The notes beneath the pieces are model-generated. The model saw only the letters and a list, made by a program, of their open reading frames with translations, was not told where the DNA came from and did not search any database. Shown piece after piece: positions 33,294 through 43,234 of a DNA stretch of 64,000 nucleotides. Source of the stretch: Deltaproteobacteria bacterium (lineage in GTDB: Bacteria > Desulfobacterota_D > UBA1144 > Nemesobacterales > JAJCZQ01); NCBI GenBank assembly GCA_029262335.1, contig JAJCZQ010000009.1, positions 1 to 64,000 of the forward strand. Direction: 5' to 3'. The stretch's first letter is position 1. Each line of letters begins with the position of its first letter. Made by a program: the position numbers and the translations under genes.

Positions 33294-34326
33294 ATAATCC
33301 GCTTATTTTAAATCTGTTTTTTCTTAAGAGGTATATAAAAAACGGAACGCCTACGAAAGATGTAATAATACCAAGCCTGATTTCCTCGGGGCTTATTATT
33401 GTCCTGGCAAGCAGGTCGGCAAGAGCCAGGAAAGCGCCTCCGGCAATAAAACTTACTGGGAGTATTATCCTGTTGTCAGACCCTATTATCAGCCTTAGTA
33501 TGTGTGGAATTATCAATCCTACAAAACCTATGACTCCACTTACTGATACTGAAGCCCCAACAATGAGTGAACTGAACAGAAAAAGCCAGATCTTGGTTTT
33601 CCCTACATCGATTCCCAGGGTTGAAGCAGTGTCTTCACTTATTAATAAAGCGTTTAGGTCCCTTCCAAAAAACATTATTGCCGCTGAACCAAAAAGAATT
33701 GGAGCAGCTGCAATTCTGACCTGGTGCCAACCTGCCGAATCCAGCCCGCCCATCAGCCAGAACAGTATTTCCCTAATTGACCATACATCCGACATTATAA
33801 GTATTAGTGAGATTAAAGACACGAACAGGGAACCAATTGCTATGCCGGTCAGAAGTAATAAAGTGTTTGGTGTTTCAGTTTTAATTGTAGCAACTTTGTA
33901 GATTGTGAATGCCGTTAAAAGTGTTCCAATGAAAGCAAAAAGAGGTAATAAAAAAACTGATTGATGAGCAAGTCCGGTATAAATTACCAATACAGCAAAG
34001 AATGCACCCCCGCTCGACCATCCAAGGATTCCCGGCTCTGCCATGGGGTTTTTAAATATTGACTGCATGACTGCACCTACTATTGAAAGGCCGCCGCCAA
34101 CAAGTATAGCTAGCAAAACCCTGGGGAGCCTTATATTCAATATGATTGTATTAATGTTTTGACTGTAATCTGAACTGTTAATATTACTAAACAATGAGCT
34201 AAAGATGGAGAGAAGTTCTTTAAAGGGAACGTCAACTGTACCGAATGATATGGAAATCAGGAATGCCAAAATAAGCAATATGACTGAAAAGGAAATACTG
34301 GTTAGCAGTTTTTGTTTAATTCTCAT
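33286..34326 (-). CDS. ABC transporter permease, BtuC/FecCD type
   Basis: 346 residues with about 9-10 transmembrane helices. The family block LPRVLLAILVGGGLSIVGA then QSIFKNPMAEPGILGWSSGG and the coupling region with GFVGLIIPHILR are clear. Forms the dimeric channel for the BtuF-type binding protein. Start overlaps the upstream gene by 11 bases, so the three genes are translationally coupled. Confidence 0.94.
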   Translation of the reverse strand: MRIKQKLLTSISFSVILLILAFLISISFGTVDVPFKELLSIFSSLFSNINSSDYSQNINTIILNIRLPRVLLAILVGGGLSIVGAVMQSIFKNPMAEPGILGWSSGGAFFAVLVIYTGLAHQSVFLLPLFAFIGTLLTAFTIYKVATIKTETPNTLLLLTGIAIGSLFVSLISLILIMSDVWSIREILFWLMGGLDSAGWHQVRIAAAPILFGSAAIMFFGRDLNALLISEDTASTLGIDVGKTKIWLFLFSSLIVGASVSVSGVIGFVGLIIPHILRLIIGSDNRIILPVSFIAGGAFLALADLLARTIISPEEIRLGIITSFVGVPFFIYLLRKNRFKISGLYE

Positions 34327-35203
34327 CTAAACTTTTGTTGTAATTGTCTATAATATCTGAAAGTTCCTTAATACCCTTAACTATATGGTGTGATACTGTT
34401 GTTAAATGGCTGGTCTCGATAGTGTAGACGCTGCTTTTTTTTATGGCATTTAAGTTTCCCAAAACTTTATCTGACTTAAGTAGTTCTATAAAATTTTCTT
34501 CGTCAGGTGAATAACTTCCAACTATAATTATTTCAGGATTAACATTTAAAATATATTCCCTGGATATCTTTTTATTCCCTTCTATTCCTGCCATTGCCCC
34601 GACATTTATCCCGCCCGAAGAAGTAATAAGGTCGTCAATTGTGGTATTAATACCAGCCGTAAAAAATGAAGGAAACAGGTAAAGCACGGTAGGGTTATAT
34701 GTTAATTCTCTGGCTTTAATCTGTTCTATGTTTTTATTAAGATTGTTAACAAGACTGACGGCTTTATCTTCTTCACAAACTGATTTCCCAAGTAAGAGAA
34801 TATTCTGATTAATACTTTCAAGTGAATCTAATTTGGTAAGAAAATGTGTATTAATACCGGTCTTTTTTATCTGGTCTATAAAAGCATGATCAATGTAGTC
34901 AGCAACTACTAACAGGTCCGGATTTAATTCAATTATCTGTTCAAGGTTGGGGCGTAATTTATGCGGGATACCGGACGTTCTTCCATATACATTAGATAGT
35001 TTTTTATTGTCTGCAAGGTATGTAATGCCGATTATTTTATCCTGGTCTGCAATGTCAAAAAGGATTTCATCCGAAGCAAGGCTTAATGAAGCAATCCTCT
35101 CAGGACAAACAGTTTTGACATTACCACTGTCGGTTGTATTCTCCTTGCAGCCGTTTACAAAAAGCAGTGAAATGAATATAAGTAGAAATAATTTAACTTT
35201 CAT
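34316..35203 (-). CDS. ABC transporter substrate-binding lipoprotein, BtuF type
   Basis: 295 residues, lipobox VNGC (Cys19), class III periplasmic binding protein (TroA/BtuF fold). ERIASLSLASDEILFDI, LRPNLEQIIELNPDLLVV, a central helix and the second domain with GGINVG are typical. Captures vitamin B12 or a related ligand at the membrane. First gene of the operon; divergent from pyrD with only 54 bases between. Confidence 0.9.
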   Translation of the reverse strand: MKVKLFLLIFISLLFVNGCKENTTDSGNVKTVCPERIASLSLASDEILFDIADQDKIIGITYLADNKKLSNVYGRTSGIPHKLRPNLEQIIELNPDLLVVADYIDHAFIDQIKKTGINTHFLTKLDSLESINQNILLLGKSVCEEDKAVSLVNNLNKNIEQIKARELTYNPTVLYLFPSFFTAGINTTIDDLITSSGGINVGAMAGIEGNKKISREYILNVNPEIIIVGSYSPDEENFIELLKSDKVLGNLNAIKKSSVYTIETSHLTTVSHHIVKGIKELSDIIDNYNKSLDEN

Positions 35204-35257
35204 TCTAATAATTATTTAGCTTATGAATTTTAATTTCTGGTAAACTAATATACTTAA

Positions 35258-36334
35258 ATGTACAAATCAATAATACGACCGGTTCTTGATAAACTCGATT
35301 CTGAAACATGGCACAATGTGGTCCGTGAAGGTATGCATATAACTGAGGCTTCCAGGGTCTCACTAAAGCTGCTTGAGTTTATTGCCTGCAGCGGCAATAG
35401 ATTAGTTGATGAAAAATTAAATGTAAACCTTTCAGGTATTAAGCTTGAAAACCCCCTCCTGATTGGTGCAGGATGGGACAAGTCGGGAAGGGCTGTAAAG
35501 GCTCTGCATTCAATTGGATTTGCCGGTGCAGAGATAGGTTCTGTTTTGGAACATGCACAGCCGGGTAATCCCCAGCCGAGGCAATTTATGATTAACCCTG
35601 GTGTTTGTCTCAACTGGCTGGGATTTAACAGCCCCGGTATGAAAACGGTTGGATACTATTTAAGCCGATATAAGAATACAGGGATTCCCCTTGGTATAAG
35701 CCTTGGAATTAATAAATATATTGAGCCGGATGATGCCCCGCGGGCAAATGCAGTAGTTGCGGAATACCTGGATGATTATGCAGCGTATTTTGCTATAAAT
35801 GTGAGTTCTCCCAATACCCCGGGCCTAAGAAAACTACAGGGTAAGGATAACCTGATCGATATTGTACAATCTGTATCTGAAGTTACGGATAAGCCGGTTT
35901 TTGTAAAAATAGCACCGGATCTTACAAACCAGGCTGTCGATGATGTTATCAAAGTCGTAATGGATAACGGACTGGCCGGAATAATTGCCACTAACACTAC
36001 CAACAACCCAAGTATTAAAGCAAAGTATGGTAGTGAATGGGAAAATCAGGACGGCGGCGTAAGTGGTGATGATGGAGATTTCAGGATGATCTCCACAATT
36101 AAAATAGAACATATATATAAACAGGTTGGAGATAAAATTGATATTATCGGGGTAGGCGGAATAAAAGACACAGAGACGGCTCTTGAAAAAATCAGGGCGG
36201 GTGCCAAAGCACTTCAGATTGTAACCGGCCTAAGGGGCGAAGGGCCTTCAATCGCGTATAAAATTAATTACGGACTTGTTAAGTACATGATTGATGAAGG
36301 GGTTGATAACCTTACCGAACTTGTAGGGACCTAA
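35258..36334 (+). CDS. pyrD: Dihydroorotate dehydrogenase (quinone), class 2
   Basis: 358 residues. Pyrimidine synthesis, oxidising dihydroorotate at the membrane and reducing the quinone pool. Class 2 traits: N-terminal helical extension (1-45), FMN-binding GAGWDKSG, the active-site serine block NVSSPNTPGLR (181-191) and GVGGI near the C-terminus. No Shine-Dalgarno; TAATAT (35246-35251) sits seven bases before the ATG, implying a leaderless mRNA. Stop overlaps the convergent argJ stop. Confidence 0.95.
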   Translation: MYKSIIRPVLDKLDSETWHNVVREGMHITEASRVSLKLLEFIACSGNRLVDEKLNVNLSGIKLENPLLIGAGWDKSGRAVKALHSIGFAGAEIGSVLEHAQPGNPQPRQFMINPGVCLNWLGFNSPGMKTVGYYLSRYKNTGIPLGISLGINKYIEPDDAPRANAVVAEYLDDYAAYFAINVSSPNTPGLRKLQGKDNLIDIVQSVSEVTDKPVFVKIAPDLTNQAVDDVIKVVMDNGLAGIIATNTTNNPSIKAKYGSEWENQDGGVSGDDGDFRMISTIKIEHIYKQVGDKIDIIGVGGIKDTETALEKIRAGAKALQIVTGLRGEGPSIAYKINYGLVKYMIDEGVDNLTELVGT

Positions 36335-37509
36335 GTCCTGTATTCAGAGTTAATGGATACGTATTCGTGAGAGAGATCACTTGTAATCACGTAGGATTCT
36401 GCATTTCCTTCTTTTAATTTAATAGTCACGGTAAATTTGGGTTTTTTAAATACAGGAGCAAACTTGGACTCTGCCTGAAACTGTGCACCGTTTTTTATGA
36501 CCCTTTTGTCATCAAAAAACATTTCTACTTTGTCAGGATTAAACATTACTCCGGCCCTTCCGGCAGCTGCAAGTATACGGCCCCAGTTGGGGTCTTCTCC
36601 AAAAAAAGCAGTCTTCACAAGCAGCGAGTTACCCACAGTCCTTGCGATTTTTTCAGCTTCCTTAACCGTCCTTGCGCCCTGTACATCAATCTTTACGACT
36701 TTGGTGGCTCCTTCGCCGTCCTTTACAATCATCTCTGCAATTTCTGTATTAAGATCAGTTAATACATTTTCAAATTTAGAGTAATGGCTGCTTTTTAAAG
36801 TAATTTCGTTGTTGTCCAGAACCCCGTTGGAAAGCATTATTACAGAATCATTAGTTGAAGTGTCACCGTCGACAATTATTTTATTGAATGAGTTGTCAAC
36901 TGAATTTACAAGCGCTTTTTTAAGTGTTGTTTTATTAATATTGATATCTGTAATTATAAAACAGAGCATTGTTGCCATGTTTGGGCATATCATCCCGGCA
37001 CCCTTTCCAATCGCCGCAATAGTCCCTTCTTTTTTACCAATTTTTAGTTTTCTGACAGCAAATTTTGGAAACTTGTCAGTTGTCATTATTGCTTTTGCTG
37101 CTTCTTCAACACCGCCGGGTCCAAGTTTTGATATTAGGTTAGGAATAGCTTTTTTTATCTTGGCCACGGGTAACGGGCCTCCAATAAGTCCGGTAGATGA
37201 AGGTATTACAAGACTCTCTTCAATACCAAGAGAAGCCGAAATATTTTTTGTAGTCTGGACAGCGTTCTGGTACCCGCTTGTTCCGGTAAAAGCGTTAGCT
37301 ATTCCGCTGTTAACAACGATTGCCTGGCAAAGCCCCTGCTTTATTCGCTCCTGTCCGAGAATAACCGGTGCGGCTTTAACAATATTTGTTGTAAATACAG
37401 CGGCTGCCTTTGCAGGTACGTCGGAAAATATAAGTGCAAGGTCTTTTTTCCCGCTCTTTTTAACTCCCGAAGATACGCTGCTAAGCTGAAAACCTGGTAT
37501 TGAGATCAT
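36331..37509 (-). CDS. argJ: Bifunctional ornithine acetyltransferase/N-acetylglutamate synthase
   Basis: 392 residues. Transfers acetyl from N-acetylornithine to glutamate (cyclic arginine pathway). The self-cleavage site CPNMATMLCFI is present with nucleophile T180, so the chain splits into alpha and beta parts. KGEGATK-like VKDGEGATK and the GEDPNWGRILAAAGR block are typical. Start overlaps the recO stop as ATGA, so it is coupled to recO. Confidence 0.96.
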   Translation of the reverse strand: MISIPGFQLSSVSSGVKKSGKKDLALIFSDVPAKAAAVFTTNIVKAAPVILGQERIKQGLCQAIVVNSGIANAFTGTSGYQNAVQTTKNISASLGIEESLVIPSSTGLIGGPLPVAKIKKAIPNLISKLGPGGVEEAAKAIMTTDKFPKFAVRKLKIGKKEGTIAAIGKGAGMICPNMATMLCFIITDININKTTLKKALVNSVDNSFNKIIVDGDTSTNDSVIMLSNGVLDNNEITLKSSHYSKFENVLTDLNTEIAEMIVKDGEGATKVVKIDVQGARTVKEAEKIARTVGNSLLVKTAFFGEDPNWGRILAAAGRAGVMFNPDKVEMFFDDKRVIKNGAQFQAESKFAPVFKKPKFTVTIKLKEGNAESYVITSDLSHEYVSINSEYRT

Positions 37510-38195
37510 AGTTTCAATTCCTCTAGAAATTTTGATGTTTTAAATTCTGTCTCCGTTTGAATTTCAATATATCTTGTAAGTGCTTTTATATTGTCCGATA
37601 CTTTGCCCAGAAATATATCCATATATTCCACATTTTTTATAATATCTAAATGAAATATATAAAAATTCTTCCCATTTTTATTTTCTGATAAGCCATATAC
37701 ATTACCATTTGTTATATCTAATTTCACTTCTTTTGAATTAATTTCTCCAAAATTCGGAAGTATTCCGTTTATTCTGAGTAAAGTTAGCTGATAATTTAAC
37801 AGCGTAGGTAAAATATTTTCATTCCTGTCAATCTGCTCAAACATTTTTATTGTTATATCAAAAAGTTCTTCACTCTTCTCATTTTCATAAGAAAAAATGT
37901 CTACGTGCTCAAGTACGAAACTTCCAAATGCAAAAGATTCGAGCCTTTCTGTTATTGCAGGGAAAGGTTTTACAAGGTTTACGTCATTTATAAGATTAAA
38001 TTTGCCTTCATTTAGAGTGATGTCGAGTCTGAGGTGAATAAAAGGTTCAAGCCTGCCGCCAAATCTTTTTTTACTCTTTTTAGCCTGCCTCGCTACGCCT
38101 TTTACCCTGCCTATTTCTCTGGTGAAAAAAGTAACAAGATAGTCTGCTTCTCCGTAAATGGATTTTTTAATTACTATAGAATCAAGATTTTCCAT
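37506..38195 (-). CDS. recO: DNA repair protein RecO
   Basis: 229 residues. OB-fold N-terminus with IVIKKSIYGEADYLVTFFTREIG and KGVARQAKKSKKRFGG, then a helical middle part. Loads RecA at gaps with RecR. The usual Cys4 zinc finger of many RecO proteins is absent from the C-terminal part. The gene is AT-rich, the protein rich in Asn/Lys/Ile. Couples to argJ. Confidence 0.9.
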   Translation of the reverse strand: MENLDSIVIKKSIYGEADYLVTFFTREIGRVKGVARQAKKSKKRFGGRLEPFIHLRLDITLNEGKFNLINDVNLVKPFPAITERLESFAFGSFVLEHVDIFSYENEKSEELFDITIKMFEQIDRNENILPTLLNYQLTLLRINGILPNFGEINSKEVKLDITNGNVYGLSENKNGKNFYIFHLDIIKNVEYMDIFLGKVSDNIKALTRYIEIQTETEFKTSKFLEELKL

Positions 38196-38209
38196 AAAAT
38201 TAAGTTCGA

Positions 38210-39562
38210 TTAAAGAATGAGCATTGCGATCAGAAGATAAAAAAGAGATCCGAAAATATCATTAAACATTGTAAGGAAAGGACCCGATGATGCTGCAGGA
38301 TCAAAATTGAGTTTTTGAAGTATTATCGGGGCAGCCACTCCTACAAAAGAAGTAGCGAGTGTGGCGGAAAGCATTGCAAGAAATACTGCAAGCCCAAGTT
38401 TTAATACCTGTGGTTCGTTATAACTAATTAGAATACCGATAATGGCTGATAAGATCCCGCATATTGCCCCAAGGGCAAGTCCGACTTTCATTTCAGAAGC
38501 AATTAGAGTGAAGATCTGTTTTGTTTTAATTGTCCCCATACCAAGACTTCTTACTATAATAGTAGTTGTCTGGAGACCTACATTGCCGCCGGTTGCCATA
38601 ATGGCAGGCATAAATGCTGCAAGTATTGCTACTTTTACAAGAGTTGGCTCAAATACTTTTATTATTATTAATGCTATAAGCAGTTCCCCTACAAGGGTCA
38701 GCAAAAGCCACGGGCTCCTTACTTTTATCCTTTCATAGGTCGGCGTGTATATTGGATGGAGGTGCTCTTTAAGCCCTGCATACTGATAAATATCTTCTTC
38801 TGCTTCCTCACTTATAACATCAATTACGTCGTCTGCGGTAATTCTTCCAAGTAATATTCCTTCATCGCTTATTACAGGAAGGGTTACAATATTGTATTTT
38901 TTAAAGATATTTGCTACTTCTTCCTGGTCTATATAAGGCGTAACGGATACTTCCAGCTCTTCCATAACAGATTGGGCTGATGAGCTGGGATTTGCAATAA
39001 TAAGCTTTTGAAGCGGTATAAATCCGAGCAGTTTGTCTTTATTGTCTGTTACATAGATTCCGTGAAATTCCTCGACATCATCTGCAATCAGCCTGATCCA
39101 GTTGATTGAGTCCCTAACGTTTGTATCGTTTTCGACTTTTACAAGCTCTGACTGCATAATACCGCCGGCTGAGTCTTCGGGATAAAGAAGAAGAGGTTCA
39201 ACATCTTTTGCCTCTTCTGGGTCCATCTTGGAAAGTACGGTTTCCGCTGTATCTTCGGGGAGTTCCCCTATCAGGTCAGCTGCATCGTCTGATGCCATTT
39301 CATCTGCGATATCGGCAATTTTCTCTTCATCAAGATCGGTGATGATTTCTTCACGCTGATCAATATCAAGTTCAAAATATACTTCCGAGGCAGTTTCGGG
39401 ATCAAGAGAATCAAGCAGGTAGGACTGTTTGTCAGGATTAATATTTTGTATGATTGAAGCAATGTCAGAAGGATGTACCTCTGCTAAAGCGATCCTGATA
39501 GCGTCACTGTTTTCAGCTTCAATATAGCCGTTAATTTCCTGGGTAATATCCTGAATATTCAT
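38210..39562 (-). CDS. mgtE: Magnesium transporter MgtE
   Basis: 450 residues in the standard order: acidic helical N domain (about 1-130) with DI..II..... repeats, two CBS domains (about 135-255), a connecting helix, five transmembrane helices with MPAIMATGGNVGLQT and the VAAPIILQKLNFDPAASSGP block. Mg2+-gated Mg2+ channel of the inner membrane. Gap to recO is 14 bases, so it may be the first gene of mgtE-recO-argJ. Confidence 0.97.
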   Translation of the reverse strand: MNIQDITQEINGYIEAENSDAIRIALAEVHPSDIASIIQNINPDKQSYLLDSLDPETASEVYFELDIDQREEIITDLDEEKIADIADEMASDDAADLIGELPEDTAETVLSKMDPEEAKDVEPLLLYPEDSAGGIMQSELVKVENDTNVRDSINWIRLIADDVEEFHGIYVTDNKDKLLGFIPLQKLIIANPSSSAQSVMEELEVSVTPYIDQEEVANIFKKYNIVTLPVISDEGILLGRITADDVIDVISEEAEEDIYQYAGLKEHLHPIYTPTYERIKVRSPWLLLTLVGELLIALIIIKVFEPTLVKVAILAAFMPAIMATGGNVGLQTTTIIVRSLGMGTIKTKQIFTLIASEMKVGLALGAICGILSAIIGILISYNEPQVLKLGLAVFLAMLSATLATSFVGVAAPIILQKLNFDPAASSGPFLTMFNDIFGSLFYLLIAMLIL

Positions 39563-39669
39563 AATTATTGTTCTCTTAAATTTAAACCCTTATTCTATGC
39601 GAACAGGTCTAAATGTAAAGGTGGATTCAAAGAATGTTAAAACATGGTAAAATCCATATCTAATCTATT

Positions 39670-40512
39670 ATGGGCAAATTAAATAGTTATGGAAATTTTA
39701 TAAAAATTGAACATACCCTGTTCTCTTTCCCGATAGTACTTGCCGGCTCATTTCTTGCCGCAGGGGGCTTGCCGCCTCTTTATTTGCTTGTGTTGATTCT
39801 GACTGCCGCGGCAGGTGCAAGAACATGTGCAATGGGGTTTAACAGATTAATAGACAGAAGAATTGATTCGGCTAATCCAAGGACCATGGACAGGGAACTG
39901 CCAGCCGGAAAAATTAAATTAAAAGAAGCCTATTTAATAACAGGACTGGGACTCGGACTTTATTTTGCAAGCTGCTACCTGATTTGCAGTCTTGTCTTAT
40001 ATCTATCACCAATTCCATTGCTGGTTTTTATGATTTATCCATATCTTAAAAGATTTACTCCCTTTTGCCATTTCGGCGTTGGGCTTGCCCTGGCATTTGC
40101 CCCACTTGGTGGATGGATAGCGGTTACATGTTCTCTGGATGGTATTATGCCGGCTGTTTTGCTTGCGCTTTTTACCCTTTTCTGGGTATCGGGTTTTGAT
40201 ATAATTTACGCCACACTTGATGAAGAGTCAGACCTAAAAAACAGAATTTATTCTATGGTTTCTGTTTACGGTAGGCCCAGGGCACTTATGGTCTCTGCTA
40301 TCTGCCATGCTTTATCATTTATTGCAGTAATAATTTTATATTTACTCGAATTCAGGTCTGTCATATCCGGATTGGTGCTTTTGGTTGTTGGTGGTTTGCT
40401 TTATTTTGAACACAGAAAATCGTCAAATATTGACCTTGCCTTCTTTAAAATAAACATTTTTGTCGGGGCCGCTATCTTCCTTTTCGTTATTTGTGGGCTA
40501 TACTTTAGGTAA
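39670..40512 (+). CDS. mqnP: UbiA-family prenyltransferase, probably MqnP
   Basis: 280 residues, about eight to nine transmembrane helices. Both Asp-rich motifs are present: NRLIDRRIDSANPR and the later DEESD. UbiA enzymes attach a polyprenyl chain to an aromatic acid. The adjacent ubiX, ubiD and mqnE point to the futalosine menaquinone pathway, in which MqnP prenylates 1,4-dihydroxy-6-naphthoate; 4-hydroxybenzoate as substrate is less likely here. TATCTA at 39657-39662 lies seven bases before the ATG, suggesting a leaderless mRNA. Confidence 0.88.
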   Translation: MGKLNSYGNFIKIEHTLFSFPIVLAGSFLAAGGLPPLYLLVLILTAAAGARTCAMGFNRLIDRRIDSANPRTMDRELPAGKIKLKEAYLITGLGLGLYFASCYLICSLVLYLSPIPLLVFMIYPYLKRFTPFCHFGVGLALAFAPLGGWIAVTCSLDGIMPAVLLALFTLFWVSGFDIIYATLDEESDLKNRIYSMVSVYGRPRALMVSAICHALSFIAVIILYLLEFRSVISGLVLLVVGGLLYFEHRKSSNIDLAFFKINIFVGAAIFLFVICGLYFR

Positions 40513-40514
40513 TT

Positions 40515-41066
40515 ATGAGAACAATTGTGGGAATAACTGGCGCATCAGGAGTTGCTTATGGCGTTGATTTTTTACGCCGCTGCCCTGATGATAAATACCT
40601 TGTTGCAAGTAAATGGGGAAGGCATGTATTAAATGAAGAACTTGGGCTTAAAGTTGATGAAATGAAGCCTTGGGTAAAAGAGATTTATAGTGATTCTGAT
40701 CTTGCTTCACCTTTTTCATCAGGGAGTAATCATTTTGATTCTCTGGTAATTGTGCCTTGTTCAGTTTCAACTCTTGCAAAGATTGCCAACGGTATAGCTG
40801 ATACACTAATTACCAGGATAGCCCAGGTCGCTTTAAAAGAAAAAAGGCGTATTGTGATCGCCCTTCGGGAAACACCTCTTAGTTCCATTGCACTTGAAAA
40901 TGCATTAAAACTCTCAAGGGAAGGGGCAATAATTATGCCAATCAGCCCCCCGCATTATCTTGAAGCAAATACGGTAAATGACCTGGTAGAAGGATACGGG
41001 GACAAACTGCTTAATGTTATCGGTGTTGAAACCGGCAATGGCTGGAAGAGTGAAGAACTTGAGTAA
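40515..41066 (+). CDS. ubiX: Flavin prenyltransferase UbiX
   Basis: 183 residues. GITGASGVAYG binds FMN; PCSVSTLAKIANGIADTLITR and RETPLSSIALENALKLS are family blocks. Makes prenyl-FMN, the cofactor of UbiD-type decarboxylases, one of which is two genes downstream. Starts two bases after mqnP stop, so they are coupled. Confidence 0.95.
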   Translation: MRTIVGITGASGVAYGVDFLRRCPDDKYLVASKWGRHVLNEELGLKVDEMKPWVKEIYSDSDLASPFSSGSNHFDSLVIVPCSVSTLAKIANGIADTLITRIAQVALKEKRRIVIALRETPLSSIALENALKLSREGAIIMPISPPHYLEANTVNDLVEGYGDKLLNVIGVETGNGWKSEELE

Positions 41067-41141
41067 CAATAATCCTTCTTTTCAGATATAATTTCCAGAT
41101 AAGATTGTGTTTACTTGAAAACATCATCACAGGAGCAAAAA

Positions 41142-41387
41142 ATGCCGCAAGAAAATGATTATCAGCATATAGGTAAAACCCAGGGTATGAAAAATCATGA
41201 TCATGATATGATCCAGGAATTAAGCCAGAGAGTTGATTCTCTTTGGAGATATGACCAGTATATTGCTAATGCTGCGGGAAATAAGTCATTAGAGAATTTA
41301 TGGAATAAACTTAAAAAACAGGAAAGAGCAAATATTACAGCGTTAAAAAGAATGATAAGTGAGCATGTAAAAAAGAAGTGCTTCTAA
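41142..41387 (+). CDS. Small helical protein inside the menaquinone cluster
   Basis: About 81 residues; His-rich N-terminus (HIGKTQGMKNHDHDM) and a helical hairpin (QELSQRVDSLWRYDQYIANA ... LWNKLKKQERANITALKRMI). No family recognised; the helices recall small ferritin-like or four-helix partners. The AGGAGC before the ATG at 41142 decides the start over an in-frame TTG at 41115. It sits between ubiX and ubiD, so a role in cofactor maturation or complex assembly is possible, but could be chance. Confidence 0.65.
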   Translation: MPQENDYQHIGKTQGMKNHDHDMIQELSQRVDSLWRYDQYIANAAGNKSLENLWNKLKKQERANITALKRMISEHVKKKCF

Positions 41388-41473
41388 TATCTTAATTCTT
41401 AATTAATCAAACAGATCTTAAAATTTAATCATTGCATATCTTTGCAGAGAAAAACCTTTTTACCTAAAATATT

Positions 41474-43234
41474 ATGAGTATGCCAAAATTTTACAATTTA
41501 AACGACTACGTAGACTACCTTGAAAAAAGGGGAGAAGTTAAAAGAATAACGACCGAAGTTGATCCTGATCTGGAGATAGCCGAAGTTGCCGACCGTGTAA
41601 TTGAGGAAAATGGGCCGGTTCTTATCTTTGAAAATGTAAAAGGTGCCGATTTCCCTCTGGCAATAAACCTGTTTGGTACCGAGGAAAGAGTGGAGCTTGC
41701 TCTTGGAAGGAAACCGAAAGAGGTCGGGGAAGAACTTGTAGATATATTTCAAAAATTAAATCCCCCGTCACTTAAATCATTATTCTCTGTTTTCTCAAAA
41801 GCTTATGGACTTGTAAACCTTAGAACAAAAAAAGTCTCATCCGGTATTGTACAGCAAAACGAATTTGAACCGGACCTTTCAAGGCTTCCTATTATAAAAT
41901 GCTGGCCCAAGGACGGTGGAAAGTTTATTACGCTCGGCCTTGTTCTAACACAGGACCCTTTAACAAACAGAAGAAACCTGGGTATTTACCGCATGCAGGT
42001 ATTTGATAAGAAAACAACCGGAATGCACTGGCATCCTCATAAAGGGGGAGCAGCACATTACCATGAAGCAGGGAAACTAAACAGAGACCTCGAAGTTGCA
42101 GTTGTACTTGGGGGAGACCCAAAAATGATATTCAGCGCAATTGCACCTCTACCCGATGGTATGGATGAACTTGCATTTGCAAGTTACCTTCGCGGAAAAC
42201 CAATCCCAATGGTAAAGGGAAAGACCATTTCCCAGTCAGTACCGGCAAATGCTGATTTTGTACTCGAAGGGTATGTGCCTCAAAATGTACTTAGAGAGGA
42301 AGGCCCTTTTGGCGACCATTTTGGACACTATTCAATGGAAGCAGATTTTCCAATATTTAAATTAAATACAATTACACATAAAAACAGGCCAATATTTCCT
42401 GCAACTATCGTAGGTAAACCACCCAAAGAAGATGTCTTTCTGGGTATGGCTGCCGGAGAAATGTTCTCTCCGCTTATAAAAATCATTCAGCCTGAAGTTA
42501 AAGATATGTGGGCTTACTATGAAGCCGGCTTTCATAATCTGCTCGCCGTTTCAGTGGATGAGAGATATCCCAAAAACGGTATTAAGACTATGCTTGCTTT
42601 ATGGGGCACCGGCCAGCTTCTGCTGACAAAATGTATGATTACCGTATCAAGTGATATTGACCCGAGAGATTTTAAATCGGTTCTTAACGAAATTGGAGAA
42701 AATTTTGACCCCAGGGAGGATTTCCTTTTAATCCCGTGGGCACCGCTGGATACACTCGATTTTACAAGCGGAAAATTAAACGTTGGAAGTAAAATGGGTA
42801 TAAATGCTTTAAGAAAACCCAATAATCAGAGAAAGACCTATGCCAAAAAAGTACCTGACCCCAGGGCAAAGCATAAAGAGATCATTGACTACAGGCTTCT
42901 AAATGGCGGGTTTCTTGTATTGCAGACAAAAAGTGACGCAAAAAAATTAATTAGTAAGATGTTTAAAACACCCGGGTACAAGAATGTAAGGATCATTGCT
43001 GTAGTGAGTGCTGATATAAAACTGAATGATGACACTGACCTTATTTGGGGTATATTTACGAGGTTCGATCCCTACCTGGATGTGATATTCGAAAAAACAG
43101 AGCTCAAAGGTTCAGCTGTTCTCTATGATGGCCGGATGGGTATAGATGCTACGGCAAAAAAATGGTATCCTGACGTGATCGAAATGTCAGATGATATAAA
43201 AGACAAGGTGAGTAAGAAATGGAACAAATATTAA
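41474..43234 (+). CDS. UbiD-family decarboxylase (menaquinone pathway)
   Basis: 586 residues, prenyl-FMN-dependent decarboxylase. RLPIIKCWPKDGGKFITLGLV, GIYRMQVFDKKTTGMHWHPHKGG, the EGPFGDHFGHYS catalytic E-x-x-x-D region and FPATIVGKPPKED are characteristic. Longer than UbiD (about 490), typical of the menaquinone-linked MqnL-type relatives. With ubiX next door it should decarboxylate the prenylated naphthoate. No Shine-Dalgarno; TACCTA (41461-41466) lies seven bases before the ATG. Confidence 0.93.
   Translation: MSMPKFYNLNDYVDYLEKRGEVKRITTEVDPDLEIAEVADRVIEENGPVLIFENVKGADFPLAINLFGTEERVELALGRKPKEVGEELVDIFQKLNPPSLKSLFSVFSKAYGLVNLRTKKVSSGIVQQNEFEPDLSRLPIIKCWPKDGGKFITLGLVLTQDPLTNRRNLGIYRMQVFDKKTTGMHWHPHKGGAAHYHEAGKLNRDLEVAVVLGGDPKMIFSAIAPLPDGMDELAFASYLRGKPIPMVKGKTISQSVPANADFVLEGYVPQNVLREEGPFGDHFGHYSMEADFPIFKLNTITHKNRPIFPATIVGKPPKEDVFLGMAAGEMFSPLIKIIQPEVKDMWAYYEAGFHNLLAVSVDERYPKNGIKTMLALWGTGQLLLTKCMITVSSDIDPRDFKSVLNEIGENFDPREDFLLIPWAPLDTLDFTSGKLNVGSKMGINALRKPNNQRKTYAKKVPDPRAKHKEIIDYRLLNGGFLVLQTKSDAKKLISKMFKTPGYKNVRIIAVVSADIKLNDDTDLIWGIFTRFDPYLDVIFEKTELKGSAVLYDGRMGIDATAKKWYPDVIEMSDDIKDKVSKKWNKY

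Noticed and set aside
35204..35257. Cobalamin riboswitch ahead of the BtuF-type gene
   Set aside because: Only 54 bases separate it from pyrD, far too short for a cobalamin aptamer; substrate therefore left open.
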